A stretch of DNA of 10,126 nucleotides from Rubrivivax sp. (GTDB lineage Bacteria > Pseudomonadota > Gammaproteobacteria > Burkholderiales > Burkholderiaceae): NCBI GenBank assembly GCA_004211235.1, contig SEEY01000093.1, positions 1 to 10,126 on the forward strand, in the 5' to 3' direction. The notes under the pieces were generated by a model. It made no database searches. It was not told the origin of the DNA and saw nothing but the letters and a program-made list of their open reading frames with translations. Below are positions 1-7,078 of the stretch, piece by piece. How positions within the stretch are numbered: the stretch's first letter is position 1; each line of letters begins with the position of its first letter. The translations under genes and the position numbers were made by a program.

Positions 1-1
1 G

Positions 2-685
2 CTCGATGTCGTCGAACTGGCGGGTGGCGCGAGGGTCTTCGTGGTCGACGATTTCGTGCAGGATCCGGACGCCCTCGTCGCGCAGGCGCTCGGCTCCAAA
101 GAGCAGTTCCAGGCCACGGTCGGCCATCCCTACCCGGGCCCGCTGCTCGACCTGCCTGACGGCATGTGCAACGAGCTGGAATCCTTCTTCCGCGAACGTT
201 TGGCCGGCCTGCTGCGCACCGGCGCGCCGCTGGGCATGTTCGCGCGCTTCTCGCGTGTCACGCAGGATGCCGCCACGCTCGATGGGCGCCAGCGTATCTG
301 CCACCGTGACGACTCGGGGCTGGAGCCCGGCGAGATGGTGTCGGCCTGCGTCCACTACCTGTTCAGCGACGAAAAGCTTGGCGGCACCGTGTTCTTCCGC
401 TCGCTGATGTCCGAGGCCGACACGGCGCGGTTCCGCCGCGATGCCGGCACGCTGGACGCCAGCGCCTTCGGTGACAAATACGGCATCGCACCGGGCTACA
501 TGACCGAAAGCAACCGCTACTTCGAGGTCATCGGCCGCGTGCCGGCCAGGTGGAACCGGGCGATCTTCTACGACGGCGGCATCTTCCATTCCGGTGACAT
601 CAACTGGGCGGCTGCCAAGGCCGGGTATCAGGCCGCTCCGGGCCGGCTGACCGTGAACGCATTTTTCAAGAGCCAGCTGCCCTGA
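2..685 (+). CDS. DUF6445-like protein (2OG-Fe(II) oxygenase-like), 5' partial
   Basis: The frame is open from the first bases of the window, so the N-terminus is missing; about 227 codons are visible, ending in TGA at 683-685. The visible start reads [14 protein letters not shown], which I recognise as the opening of DUF6445-type proteins. A possible metal-binding HxD occurs in CHRDDSG, followed by GGTVFFR, then a distal His in GGIFHSGDI and an Arg in GRLTVNAFF. This H-x-D...H...R order fits the double-stranded beta-helix of 2-oxoglutarate/Fe(II) dioxygenases. The substrate is unknown. The gene ends 34 bp before hemC on the same strand, but hemC has its own promoter-like boxes, so it need not be part of the haem operon. 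Family confidence is moderate; the oxygenase chemistry is inferred from the motif pattern only. Confidence 0.7.
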   Translation, partial: LDVVELAGGARVFVVDDFVQDPDALVAQALGSKEQFQATVGHPYPGPLLDLPDGMCNELESFFRERLAGLLRTGAPLGMFARFSRVTQDAATLDGRQRICHRDDSGLEPGEMVSACVHYLFSDEKLGGTVFFRSLMSEADTARFRRDAGTLDASAFGDKYGIAPGYMTESNRYFEVIGRVPARWNRAIFYDGGIFHSGDINWAAAKAGYQAAPGRLTVNAFFKSQLP

Positions 686-710
686 CCGGTCCTGTGGCGG
701 CCTAGATAAT
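682..710 (+). promoter_or_regulatory. Putative hemC promoter, near-leaderless
   Basis: CTGACC (682-687) and GATAAT (705-710) are separated by 17 bp and resemble sigma-70 -35 and -10 boxes. A start about 7 bp downstream of the -10 would fall near 717, only a few bases before the hemC ATG at 720. No SD-like sequence lies between the -10 and the ATG. The -35 box overlaps the stop codon of the upstream gene. This is inference from sequence only. Confidence 0.45.
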
Positions 711-719
711 CGGCGCCCT

Positions 720-1652
720 ATGACCGCACCCACCTCCATCACCATCGCCACCCGCGAGAGCCGCCTCGCGCTGTGGCAGGCCGAGCATGTGCAGGCCCGG
801 CTGGCCAGCGAACTGGGCATCAGTGCCGCGCTGCTCGGCATGACGACGCGCGGTGACCAGATCCTGGACCGCACGCTGTCCAAGGTGGGTGGCAAGGGCC
901 TGTTCGTGAAGGAGCTCGAAGCGGCGCTTGCCGAGGGGCGGGCGCAGCTCGCCGTGCACTCCCTCAAGGACGTGCCGATGGAGCTGCCCGAGGGCTTCTC
1001 GCTGGTGGCCGTGCTCGAGCGCGAGGACCCGCGCGATGCCTTCGTCTCGAACGACTTCGCCTCGCTGACCGAGCTGCCGCAAGGCGCCGTCATCGGCAGC
1101 TCCAGCCTGCGCCGCGTCACGCAGATCCTCAACCTCCGGCCGGACCTGCGCGTCGAGCCGCTGCGTGGCAACCTCGACACGCGGCTGCGCAAGCTCGACG
1201 AGGGCGGCTACCACGCCATCGTGCTGGCGGCGGCGGGCCTCAAGCGCCTGGGCCTGGCCCAGCGCGTGCGCGCCGTCTTCGACATCACCGAACTGCTGCC
1301 GTGCGCAGGGCAGGGCGCCTTGGGCCTGGAGATCCGCGCGGATGACCCGGCGTTGGCCACGGCGCTCACCCGCCTCGCACACATGCCGACGCAGCTCGCC
1401 TGCGAGGCAGAGCGCGCCGTGTCGCGTGCCCTGGGCGGCAGCTGCAGCATGCCGCTGGCGGCCCACGCACGCTGGCAGGGCAGCACGCTGCGCCTGGACG
1501 CCGCCCTCGGCCATGCCGAGGCCCACACGTCGCCTCTGCTGCGCGCCAGCGTCGCGGGCGACGTGCATGACGTCAACGCGGCCCGCGCGCTTGGCCAGCA
1601 GGCGGCGGCGAGCCTGCGCGAGCTCGGCTCCGCGGCCTACCTGCTGGGATGA
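720..1652 (+). CDS. hemC: Porphobilinogen deaminase (hydroxymethylbilane synthase)
   Basis: This cytoplasmic enzyme joins four porphobilinogen molecules into hydroxymethylbilane, the third common step of tetrapyrrole synthesis from 5-aminolevulinate. The 310-residue length is normal for the family. Signatures in order are [12 protein letters not shown] (about 9-20), HSLKDVP with the catalytic Asp at 84, GSSSLRR (126-132), [12 protein letters not shown] (148-159), AGQGALGLE (196-204) and LGGSCSMP (238-245). Cys242 is the expected attachment point of the dipyrromethane cofactor. All key residues are present. The ATG at 720 gives the family N-terminus, though it has no SD; a -10-like box ends nine bases upstream. 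The stop overlaps the hemD start (ATGA), so hemC and hemD are probably translationally coupled. Confidence 0.98.
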   Translation: MTAPTSITIATRESRLALWQAEHVQARLASELGISAALLGMTTRGDQILDRTLSKVGGKGLFVKELEAALAEGRAQLAVHSLKDVPMELPEGFSLVAVLEREDPRDAFVSNDFASLTELPQGAVIGSSSLRRVTQILNLRPDLRVEPLRGNLDTRLRKLDEGGYHAIVLAAAGLKRLGLAQRVRAVFDITELLPCAGQGALGLEIRADDPALATALTRLAHMPTQLACEAERAVSRALGGSCSMPLAAHARWQGSTLRLDAALGHAEAHTSPLLRASVAGDVHDVNAARALGQQAAASLRELGSAAYLLG

Positions 1653-2392
1653 CACGGCTGATCGTCACCCGCCCGCGGCCGCAGTGCGCGGCCTGGCTGG
1701 CGCGGCTGGCCGCGCTCGGTGTGGACGCCGTGGCGCTGCCGCTGATCGAGATCCTCCCGGCCCGCGACCCCGGCCCGGCACGCGCTGCCTGGGCGGCGCT
1801 GGCGGCGGTGGACCTGGCCGTCTTCGTCAGCCCCAATGCCGTCGAGCACTTCTTTGCCGAGGGCGATGGTGCCGCCTGGCCCTCCAACACGCTCGCCGCC
1901 TGCGTCGGCCCGGGCAGCGCCCAGGCGCTGGCAGCGCGCGGCGTGCCGGCGCAGCTGATCGTCCAGCCGGCGCATGACGCCGCCAGCCTGGACTCGGAGC
2001 ACCTGTGGGAACAGCTCGCAGCCCGGCGCGACTGGGCCGGCGCCCGCGTGCTGCTGCTGCGCGGCGACGGTGGCCGCGAGTGGCTGGCCGAGCAGCTGGC
2101 GCAGGCGGGCGCCCAGGTCGATGCCGTCACGGTGTACCACCGGGCCGGCCCCCGCCTCGACACTGCCGAGCAGGCACTTGCCGACAGCGCACGTGAGCGG
2201 CCAGGCGACTTCGTCTGGCTGTTCAGCAGTGCCGAGGCCGTCGGCCATCTGCCGGCCTTGGCGCTGACGGGCCAGCGCGCCATTGCCACCCATGTCCGCA
2301 TCGCCGAGGCCGCGCGGGCCGCCGGTTTTGCCCCTGTGGTTTTGGCGCGACCCGACCCCGAAGCGGTGACGCAGGCCCTGAAAGCCCTCTGA
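1649..2392 (+). CDS. hemD: Uroporphyrinogen-III synthase
   Basis: It cyclises hydroxymethylbilane with inversion of ring D to give uroporphyrinogen III, the branch point to haem, sirohaem and cobalamin. The 247 residues match the family's usual length. The sequence diverges widely in this family, but the typical landmarks are visible: LIVTRPRPQ at the N-terminus, [10 protein letters not shown] (about 55-65), [10 protein letters not shown] (about 88-97), [17 protein letters not shown] in the second lobe, [15 protein letters not shown], and a C-terminal [14 protein letters not shown]. These fit the two-lobed HemD fold. The start overlaps the hemC stop by four bases, which supports both this start and coupling to hemC. 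The product of HemC is unstable and is the substrate here, so adjacency makes metabolic sense. Confidence 0.95.
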   Translation: MTRLIVTRPRPQCAAWLARLAALGVDAVALPLIEILPARDPGPARAAWAALAAVDLAVFVSPNAVEHFFAEGDGAAWPSNTLAACVGPGSAQALAARGVPAQLIVQPAHDAASLDSEHLWEQLAARRDWAGARVLLLRGDGGREWLAEQLAQAGAQVDAVTVYHRAGPRLDTAEQALADSARERPGDFVWLFSSAEAVGHLPALALTGQRAIATHVRIAEAARAAGFAPVVLARPDPEAVTQALKAL

Positions 2393-2408
2393 CAGAATCC
2401 TCCGCACT

Positions 2409-3545
2409 GTGACCGAGCTGATATCCGCTGTTCCCGCCGCCGAGCCGCTGGCGCCAACGCCCCCCCGCGCACCGACCCTGCCAGCCTGGCTGCCCTGGCT
2501 GCTGGCCCTGATGGGCGCCGCGGTGCTCGTCTGCGTGGCGCTGGCCTGGCAGAGCCTGTCGCGCCAGCAGTCGCTGGAGCAGGAGCTGGTGCGCCGGCAG
2601 GAAGCCAGCCAGGCCCAGGCCACCGAGGCGCGGCTGGCGGCCAAGCAGTCTGGTGAGCTGGTGCGCGACACGGCCGCCAAGGTGTCGCTGCTGGAAGCGC
2701 GCCTGGCCGAGGTCGCCTTGCAGCGCGGGCAGCTGGAAGAGCTGATCCAGTCCATGTCGCGTTCGCGGGACGAGAACGTCGTCGGCGACATCGAGGCCGC
2801 CATTCGCGTCGCCCTGCAGCAGACCCAGATCACCGGCAGTGCCGAACCGCTGGTGGCCACGCTGAAGCAGGCCGACGAACGCCTGCTGCGCTACAAGCAG
2901 CCCCGCATGGAAGGCGTGCGCCGCGCCGTCGCGCGCGACCTGGACCGCGTCAAGGCCGTCTCCGTCGTGGATGTGTCGACGCTCACCATCAAGCTCGACG
3001 AAGTGGTGCGCATGGCCGATGAGTTGCCCCTGATCTCCGGAGGCGAGGATGGCGTCAGCCCGCGCGAAGAGCGCCGCGCCGATGCCGCCGCCAAGGAGCG
3101 CGAACGCGTCCTGCGGATGCAGCGTGAACAGGCCGCCGCCGCTGCCGAAGGCCGGCTGTCGCTTTGGTGGTGGCAGGCCACCCAGCAGCTTTCCAGCTGG
3201 ACGGGCGTGGCCTGGAGTGAGGCGAAGACGCTGCTGCGCGTGAGCCGCATCGCCCATCCGGAGGCTGCGCTGGTCTCGCCAGATCAGAGTTTCTTCCTCC
3301 GCGAGAACCTCAAGCTGCGCCTGCTGAACGCGCGCCTGGCCTTGCTGAGCCGCCAGTTCGACACCGCCCAGTCCGACCTGCGCGACAGCCAGGACATGCT
3401 CAACCGTTACTTCGATACGCGCTCGCGCAAGGTGACGAGCGTGGCCGAGCTGCTGCGCCAGGTGGCCGGTCAGTCCCGCCAGGTCACCGTGCCGAGGCCG
3501 GACGACACGTTGGCCGCGCTGACCGCCGCCGCTGCCGGCCGCTGA
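2409..3545 (+). CDS. hemX: HemX-like inner-membrane protein
   Basis: This 378-residue protein has a short Pro/Ala-rich N-terminal tail, one hydrophobic segment at about 26-48 and a long Gln/Glu/Arg-rich helical stretch at about 50-115 that looks like a coiled coil. A mostly soluble C-terminal domain follows, containing RLSLWWWQATQQLSSW and a LLNARLALLSRQFDTAQSDL-type helix. This is the layout of proteobacterial HemX, often annotated as uroporphyrinogen-III C-methyltransferase. The methyltransferase signatures of CysG/CobA are absent, so that activity should not be assumed. The position between hemD and hemY is the usual one. The chosen GTG start (2409) lies 16 bp after hemD; it has no SD, but a CAGAAT box ends ten bases upstream. 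The next in-frame ATG would remove much of the membrane segment. Confidence 0.88.
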   Translation: MTELISAVPAAEPLAPTPPRAPTLPAWLPWLLALMGAAVLVCVALAWQSLSRQQSLEQELVRRQEASQAQATEARLAAKQSGELVRDTAAKVSLLEARLAEVALQRGQLEELIQSMSRSRDENVVGDIEAAIRVALQQTQITGSAEPLVATLKQADERLLRYKQPRMEGVRRAVARDLDRVKAVSVVDVSTLTIKLDEVVRMADELPLISGGEDGVSPREERRADAAAKERERVLRMQREQAAAAAEGRLSLWWWQATQQLSSWTGVAWSEAKTLLRVSRIAHPEAALVSPDQSFFLRENLKLRLLNARLALLSRQFDTAQSDLRDSQDMLNRYFDTRSRKVTSVAELLRQVAGQSRQVTVPRPDDTLAALTAAAAGR

Positions 3546-3558
3546 GGGGACGCTGACC

Positions 3559-4806
3559 ATGCGCCTCGTCATCTGGCTGGTCCTGTTGTTCGTCGCCGCT
3601 GCCGTCGCGGCGCTGACGCTGGGGTCCAACCTGGGCCTCGTCAGCTTCTACCGTGGCGAATGGCGGCTGGACATGTCGCTCAACCTGTTCCTGCTGCTGC
3701 TGGTCGGCAGCTGCTTCGCGCTCGTCACGGCCATCCAGGCCATCGAGGCACTGACGACGCTGCCGCGCCGCGCGCGCGAATGGCGTCTCAGCCAGCGGGA
3801 ACGCAGTGCCCAGCTGGCGCTGCGCGAAGCGCTGGTGGAACTCTTCGGCGCCCGCTTCAGCCGCGCGCAGAAGGCGGCGCAGAAGGCGCTCAACATCCAG
3901 TCCGCCACGCCCGAGCTGGCCGCCGACCAGGGCTTCATGGCCTTGGCCCATCTGCTCGCCGCGGCCAGCGCGCACCGCCTGCAGGACCGCCGTCATCGCG
4001 ACCAGCAGCTCGGCCAGGCGCTCGAGCTGGCCCGTCGCGGCGGAAGCGCACGTGCCCACGAAGACGGCGCGCGGCTGCTGGCCGCCGAATGGGCGCTGGA
4101 AGACCGCGACGCGACGCGCGCGTTGAGCCTGTTGGGCGAATTGCCGCCAGGCGTCGCCCGCCGCACGCAGGCGCTGCGGCTGCGCCTGCAGGCTTCACGC
4201 CTGGCGCGCCAGCCGCTGGACGCACTGCGCACCGCCCGGCTGCTCGCCAAGCACCAGGCCTTCTCCAAGGTCGCTGCCCAGGGCCTGCTGCGCTCGCTGG
4301 CCTTCGAGGCGCTGGACGGCGCCCGCGACGTCGACCAGTTGCGCACGATCTGGCTGCAGCTCGACCCGGCCGACCGGCGCGACCCGCTCGTCGCTGCGCG
4401 CGCCGCCCAATGCGCCGGTCAGCTCGGTGCGCCCGACGATGGCCGCGGCTGGCTGCGGCCCTTCTTCGACGACCTGGGTGATCTGGCGGCCGACGACCGC
4501 GCCGCCATCGCCTTGGCACTGGTGCCTGTGCTGGCCGGCTGCGGGCATGACTGGCTGCAGCGCCTCGAGGCCGCGCAGGCCCGCTTTCCCCGTGAACGCG
4601 CGCTGGCCTACGCGCTCGGCCATGCGCTGGCCGAGCGCCAGCTCTGGGGCAAGGCTCGGCTGATGCTGGAGACGGTTGCCGACGATGCCTCCATGCCCAG
4701 CGCTGCCCGCCGTCGCAGCTGGCTGGGTCTGGCGGCGCTGGCCGAGCAGGAGGGCGACGACGCCCGCCGCGCACGCTGCTTCGAGGCCGCCGCACGCCTG
4801 CCTTGA
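3559..4806 (+). CDS. hemY: HemY-like protein, haem biosynthesis-associated TPR protein
   Basis: This 415-residue inner-membrane protein has two hydrophobic segments (about 3-22 and 39-61) joined by a short loop with SFYRGEWRLDMS, the recognisable N-terminal pattern of proteobacterial HemY. A long Ala/Leu/Arg-rich soluble region of helical TPR-like repeats follows, for example LAADQGFMALAHLLAAASAH and the C-terminal AARRRSWLGLAALAEQEGD. It is not the Bacillus protoporphyrinogen oxidase that shares the symbol. Its exact role in late haem synthesis is not settled. A good SD (GAGGGG, about 3544-3549) precedes the ATG with suitable spacing. It lies 13 bp after hemX and closes the cluster; the next feature is an AT-rich hairpin and the tRNA promoter. 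Confidence 0.9.
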   Translation: MRLVIWLVLLFVAAAVAALTLGSNLGLVSFYRGEWRLDMSLNLFLLLLVGSCFALVTAIQAIEALTTLPRRAREWRLSQRERSAQLALREALVELFGARFSRAQKAAQKALNIQSATPELAADQGFMALAHLLAAASAHRLQDRRHRDQQLGQALELARRGGSARAHEDGARLLAAEWALEDRDATRALSLLGELPPGVARRTQALRLRLQASRLARQPLDALRTARLLAKHQAFSKVAAQGLLRSLAFEALDGARDVDQLRTIWLQLDPADRRDPLVAARAAQCAGQLGAPDDGRGWLRPFFDDLGDLAADDRAAIALALVPVLAGCGHDWLQRLEAAQARFPRERALAYALGHALAERQLWGKARLMLETVADDASMPSAARRRSWLGLAALAEQEGDDARRARCFEAAARLP

Positions 4807-4814
4807 CGAGCAGT

Positions 4815-4841
4815 GCGATCTTTTTTCAAAAAAGGGGTCGC
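4815..4841 (+). terminator. AT-rich hairpin after hemY, possible terminator
   Basis: GCGA (4815-4818) can pair with TCGC (4838-4841). Between them CTTTTTT and AAAAAAG are complementary, giving an AT-rich stem with a very tight loop. It starts nine bases after the hemY stop. There is no clean T-run after the stem, so it is not a classical intrinsic terminator; it may slow or end transcription of the haem cluster. Confidence 0.3.
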
Positions 4842-4844
4842 TTC

Positions 4845-4874
4845 TTGCCGAGGAGTCAAAAATCTGGCTATACT
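4845..4874 (+). promoter_or_regulatory. Putative tRNA-Arg promoter
   Basis: TTGCCG (4845-4850) and TATACT (4869-4874) are 18 bp apart, close to sigma-70 consensus and set in a short AT-rich stretch. The expected start near 4881 is a few bases before the mature tRNA 5' end at 4886. The position and quality of the -10 box make this a convincing stable-RNA promoter. Confidence 0.7.
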
Positions 4875-4885
4875 GTGAGGCTTCA

Positions 4886-4962
4886 GCGGCTGTAGCTCAG
4901 TTGGATAGAGTACTTGGCTACGAACCAAGGGGTCGTGGGTTCGAATCCTGCCAGCCGCACCA
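4886..4962 (+). tRNA. tRNA-Arg (anticodon ACG)
   Basis: A full cloverleaf can be folded by eye. The acceptor stem is GCGGCTG/CAGCCGC (4886-4892 with 4952-4958), perfectly paired, with discriminator A and an encoded CCA at 4960-4962. The D arm is GCTC...GAGT. The anticodon stem CTTGG/CCAAG closes the loop CTACGAA, giving anticodon ACG for CGN arginine codons; the A at position 34 is normally deaminated to inosine. The T arm is GTGGG-TTCGAAT-CCTGC with two wobble pairs. The gene is complete, so integration next to it has restored its 3' end. An integrase gene ends 89 bp downstream on the opposite strand, the usual layout of a tRNA-targeted element. Confidence 0.97.
4938..4962. other. Putative attL, tRNA-Arg 3' end
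   Basis: Tyrosine integrases commonly recombine in the T-arm/3' end of tRNA genes and leave a direct repeat at the other end of the element. Host haem genes lie on one side and an integrase-headed element on the other, so the crossover should be in or next to this segment. I found no second copy in the window, so attR must lie outside it. The exact core is not determined. Confidence 0.45.
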
Positions 4963-4980
4963 AAAATAAGAAGAGAATCA

Positions 4981-5018
4981 ACGGGTTAGACGTTCAAGCG
5001 TCTAGCCCGTTTTCCTTT
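4981..5018 (+). terminator. Intrinsic terminator downstream of tRNA-Arg
   Basis: A 12-bp stem, 4981-4992 pairing with 4999-5010 with a single G-T wobble, closes a six-base loop (TTCAAG) and is followed by TTTTCCTTT. This is a strong rho-independent terminator for + strand transcription of the tRNA. If the crossover lies in the tRNA 3' end, this terminator was brought in by the element. Confidence 0.8.
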
Positions 5019-5040
5019 GTGCGTGACTCGGTGCGTGACT
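5019..5040. repeat. Two direct copies of GTGCGTGACT
   Basis: GTGCGTGACT occurs at 5019-5028 and again at 5031-5040, a 12-bp period. The pair lies between the putative att core and the end of the integrase gene. Short tandem direct repeats in this position are typical of integrase arm-type or accessory-factor binding sites, but that role is inferred. Confidence 0.55.
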
Positions 5041-5050
5041 TTCCCGAGCT

Positions 5051-6172
5051 TCATCCATTGACCACCCGCAGCAGTGTGGTCCGGTCGCGCGTCTCGTTCG
5101 CGGCGTTGGCCGCCTCCAGCAGCCGCGCGACGGTCGCTGAAGCGTAGTGCTGCGACATGTCCGGCGAGGCGTGCCCCATCAACAGGTCGCGGTCTTCCTT
5201 CGGAATGCCGGCATCCCGCAGGCGCTGGGCGAACGTGTGGCGCAGGTCGTGGATGCGAACTCCGTCCAGGCCGACAGACGCTCGCGCGTTCTGGTAGCCG
5301 GTGTTGTTCATCGTCTCGATGGGCGCGTAGTGCATGGCTGGTTCCTTGTCCAGGTGCTTCACGCGCTCACGTCGATAGACGAAAACGAAGGTCTTGTGCA
5401 TGTCACGGCACTCTTCGACGATCCGCCAGGCCACGTCGTTGAGCACCAGCACATGGTGCCGGTCGCTCTTGAAGTGTTCGGGCGGGATCACGAAGACGCT
5501 GCGCTTTAGTTCGGGCACCGGCACCTCCCAATCCCAACGCAGGCCGCACACGTTGTCGTCGCGTGCTCCAGTGTTGAGCGTGAAAAGCGCCATGCGCTGC
5601 AGGTGGGGCGGCAACTTCGGCATCAGCGCCGCCTGTTCGGCCCAGTTGATGGGCCGGGGCAACCGGCGTTGCTCGTCCAGCATCTCGATGAGAGGCGCCG
5701 CACCCAGCCATGGCTTTCCCCCGTCACGCCAGACGCGAGCTGCCCGGTTGCAAATCGTCCGGGCGACTTCGAGGGTGCGATTGACCGTGGTCGGTGTCAC
5801 GCCGTCGTCGTCGATGCGGTCGGCCTTGAACGTCTCGAAGGAGTCGTTGCAGACGTCGCCCATCGGCAGCTTCCCCACGTAGGGCAGCAACAGCTTGACG
5901 TGATACGAGATGGTGCCCAACGTGCGCACCCCCTTCGCTTCACACTCGATCAGGTACTTTCGTGCTCCAGCTGCAAACAGCCGTTCAGTGCCTCTTCGAA
6001 GTTCGTTCGCGCGCTGGGCGTCGAGTTCGGCCTGCCGGGTGCGGAGCCACGCTTCGGCGTCGTCTTGGGAGACTTTGCCGAGTCGTTCGAAGACCCGCTG
6101 CCCGAGGTATTGCTTGTCGACAACCCGCTCACCGCTGTCGGTGATGCGGATTCCTTTCGTCCTGGTGCGCAT
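5051..6172 (-). CDS. Phage-type tyrosine recombinase/integrase
   Basis: This 373-residue integrase should catalyse insertion and excision of the element at tRNA-Arg. The C-terminal catalytic domain has the full set of residues: Arg204 in NTGARDDNVCGLRW, Lys235 in EHFKSDRHH, His308 and Arg311 in IHDLRHTFAQ, His334 in LMGHASPDMS and the nucleophile Tyr343 in QHYAS. The N-terminal half (about 1-170) holds a short arm-type segment and a SAM-like core-binding domain. I chose the ATG at 6172 because AGGAGG (6179-6184 on the + strand map) lies six bases upstream; a TTG at 6235 would only add unrelated residues. The stop is 89 bp from the tRNA-Arg 3' end. The upstream Xis-like frame overlaps this gene extensively. 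Confidence 0.95.
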   Translation of the reverse strand: MRTRTKGIRITDSGERVVDKQYLGQRVFERLGKVSQDDAEAWLRTRQAELDAQRANELRRGTERLFAAGARKYLIECEAKGVRTLGTISYHVKLLLPYVGKLPMGDVCNDSFETFKADRIDDDGVTPTTVNRTLEVARTICNRAARVWRDGGKPWLGAAPLIEMLDEQRRLPRPINWAEQAALMPKLPPHLQRMALFTLNTGARDDNVCGLRWDWEVPVPELKRSVFVIPPEHFKSDRHHVLVLNDVAWRIVEECRDMHKTFVFVYRRERVKHLDKEPAMHYAPIETMNNTGYQNARASVGLDGVRIHDLRHTFAQRLRDAGIPKEDRDLLMGHASPDMSQHYASATVARLLEAANAANETRDRTTLLRVVNG

Positions 6173-6384
6173 GCAGCGCCTCCTTTCCTTGTGCGACCAG
6201 GGCGCCCACGCGCCGCAATGTACTCGTCTGCCCAAGCGTCCAACTCCTGACGGTCGAAGCCGATGCCGCGAACGCCGATGGGCACCTCGGTGAGCTGGGG
6301 CCTCACCTCGTCGTCAAACCGGTTGCGATCCATGCCGAGGTAGTCGGGCGCATCGCGCTGGCGAATGATTCGTGGCAGGAGCAC
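5950..6384 (-). CDS. AlpA/Xis-like HTH protein with C-terminal extension overlapping int
   Basis: The first 56 residues (LLPRIIRQRDAPDYLGMDR..FDDEVRP..., ending FDRQELDAWADEY) match a family I know from positions just upstream of integrases in Burkholderiales prophages. The winged-HTH-like pattern suggests an excisionase or regulator. The GTG at 6384 is chosen because GGGAGGG (6390-6396 on the + strand map) lies five bases upstream and the family core begins at once. Family members are normally about 70-80 residues. Here no stop occurs before the integrase start, so the frame runs to 144 residues and overlaps int by 223 bp. The tail (about 70-144) is rich in Ser, Pro, Thr, Gly and Arg and looks like out-of-frame integrase sequence. 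The head is confident; a lost stop or frameshift near 6180 is possible. Confidence 0.75.
   Translation of the reverse strand: MLLPRIIRQRDAPDYLGMDRNRFDDEVRPQLTEVPIGVRGIGFDRQELDAWADEYIAARGRPGRTRKGGAACAPGRKESASPTAVSGLSTSNTSGSGSSNDSAKSPKTTPKRGSAPGRPNSTPSARTNFEEALNGCLQLEHEST
6179..6184 (-). promoter_or_regulatory. Shine-Dalgarno of the integrase gene
   Basis: The minus strand reads AGGAGG, six bases before the ATG at 6172. It lies inside the Xis-like frame, so translation of the upstream frame passes through it. Confidence 0.8.
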
Positions 6385-6389
6385 GTCAG

Positions 6390-6396
6390 CCCTCCC
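6390..6396 (-). promoter_or_regulatory. Shine-Dalgarno of the Xis-like gene
   Basis: The minus strand reads GGGAGGG, five bases before the GTG at 6384. It decides this start over the upstream in-frame ATG at 6432, whose CATG is shared with the ligase start on the other strand. Confidence 0.7.
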
Positions 6397-6417
6397 TTTC
6401 AGGCGTCGAGGGCCGGG

Positions 6418-6423
6418 CAGAAT
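6418..6423 (+). promoter_or_regulatory. Putative -10 box for a leaderless ligase transcript
   Basis: CAGAAT ends seven bases before the ligase ATG at 6431, so transcription would start at or next to the A of the ATG. No convincing -35 box is seen. It suggests the + strand ligase gene has its own promoter inside a minus-strand array. Confidence 0.3.
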
Positions 6424-6430
6424 CGTCGTC

Positions 6431-7078
6431 ATGGCCGCGCCACCGCTTGCCGAACTGGACCCGATGCTGCTGGCCGAGGCCAAGCAGGCGAGGGCCGATG
6501 ACGGCGTCATCTGTGAGCTGAAGCACGACGGCTATCGGCTGCTGGCCCAGGTTCAGGGCCCGTCGGTGGCACTGCGCAGCCGCGGGGGCGCTGACGCCAC
6601 GGGCTGGTATCCCGAACTGGCCCGCGACCTGGCCGGACTTAGCCGGGCCCGCGTGGTGCTGGACGGCGAAGTCGTCGTGTTGGACGACCTGGGCCGCAGC
6701 GACTTCGAGCGCCTGCACGCCAGGTCCCGCCGACGCGGCTGGTACGACGGCGCCGACGCGGTCGTCTTCGTGGCCTTCGACGTGCTGGTGCACCGCGGGA
6801 AGGACGTCCGCGACCAGCCGCTGGAGACCCGTAAGGCGCTGTTGTCCCGGCTGCTCGCCAAGCCACGACCCAGTGTGCTGCTGTGCCAGAGCGTCCCGGG
6901 CGAGCACGCGCCCCAGCTCTACCGAATGGCCTGCGAACTGAAGCTCGAAGGCATCGTGCTGAAGCGGCTGGGCAGCGTCTACACCGGCGGCGAGCCGCGA
7001 ACCGGCGACTGGGTCAAGGTCAAGCGGCCCGGCGCCACGCCGGCGCAGCGCTTCGAACGCGGTGACCTGACGATCTAG
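6431..7078 (+). CDS. Minimal ATP-dependent ligase (adenylation domain only)
   Basis: This 215-residue protein is a covalent nucleotidyltransferase of the ATP-dependent ligase superfamily. The motifs appear in order: motif I ELKHDGYR with adenylated Lys31, motif Ia LRSRGG (49-53), motif III VLDGEVVV with Glu80, motif IIIa VFVAFDVLV (112-120), motif IV LEGIVLK with Glu173 and Lys178, and motif V DWVKVK (193-198). The protein stops soon after motif V, so the OB-fold with motif VI that most DNA ligases carry is missing. It most resembles LigD-type ligase domains, but an RNA substrate is not excluded. It is the only + strand gene in this part of the element. The ATG has no SD, but CAGAAT (6418-6423) ends seven bases upstream. 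The TAG stop overlaps the opposing gene's stop in CTAG. Confidence 0.85.
   Translation: MAAPPLAELDPMLLAEAKQARADDGVICELKHDGYRLLAQVQGPSVALRSRGGADATGWYPELARDLAGLSRARVVLDGEVVVLDDLGRSDFERLHARSRRRGWYDGADAVVFVAFDVLVHRGKDVRDQPLETRKALLSRLLAKPRPSVLLCQSVPGEHAPQLYRMACELKLEGIVLKRLGSVYTGGEPRTGDWVKVKRPGATPAQRFERGDLTI

Noticed and set aside
702..1655. Minus-strand open frame of 317 codons opposite hemC
   Set aside because: Its Gln/Arg/Ala-rich composition is typical of antisense shadows of high-GC genes; the + strand is unmistakably hemC.
2223..3629. Minus-strand open frame of 468 codons opposite hemX
   Set aside because: It is longer than hemX itself, but it is rich in Gly, Gln and His with no motif, and it crosses both ends of the convincing + strand genes.
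4914..5147. + strand open frame starting in the tRNA and running past the terminator
   Set aside because: It begins inside the tRNA-Arg gene and reads through a terminator stem; it is not a plausible protein gene.
6173..6235. Longer integrase N-terminus from a TTG at 6235
   Set aside because: The extra 21 residues are out-of-frame Xis-like sequence, and the ATG at 6172 has a perfect AGGAGG six bases upstream.
5603..6250. + strand open frame of 215 codons opposite the integrase
   Set aside because: It is a shadow of the integrase, whose six catalytic residues are all present on the minus strand.
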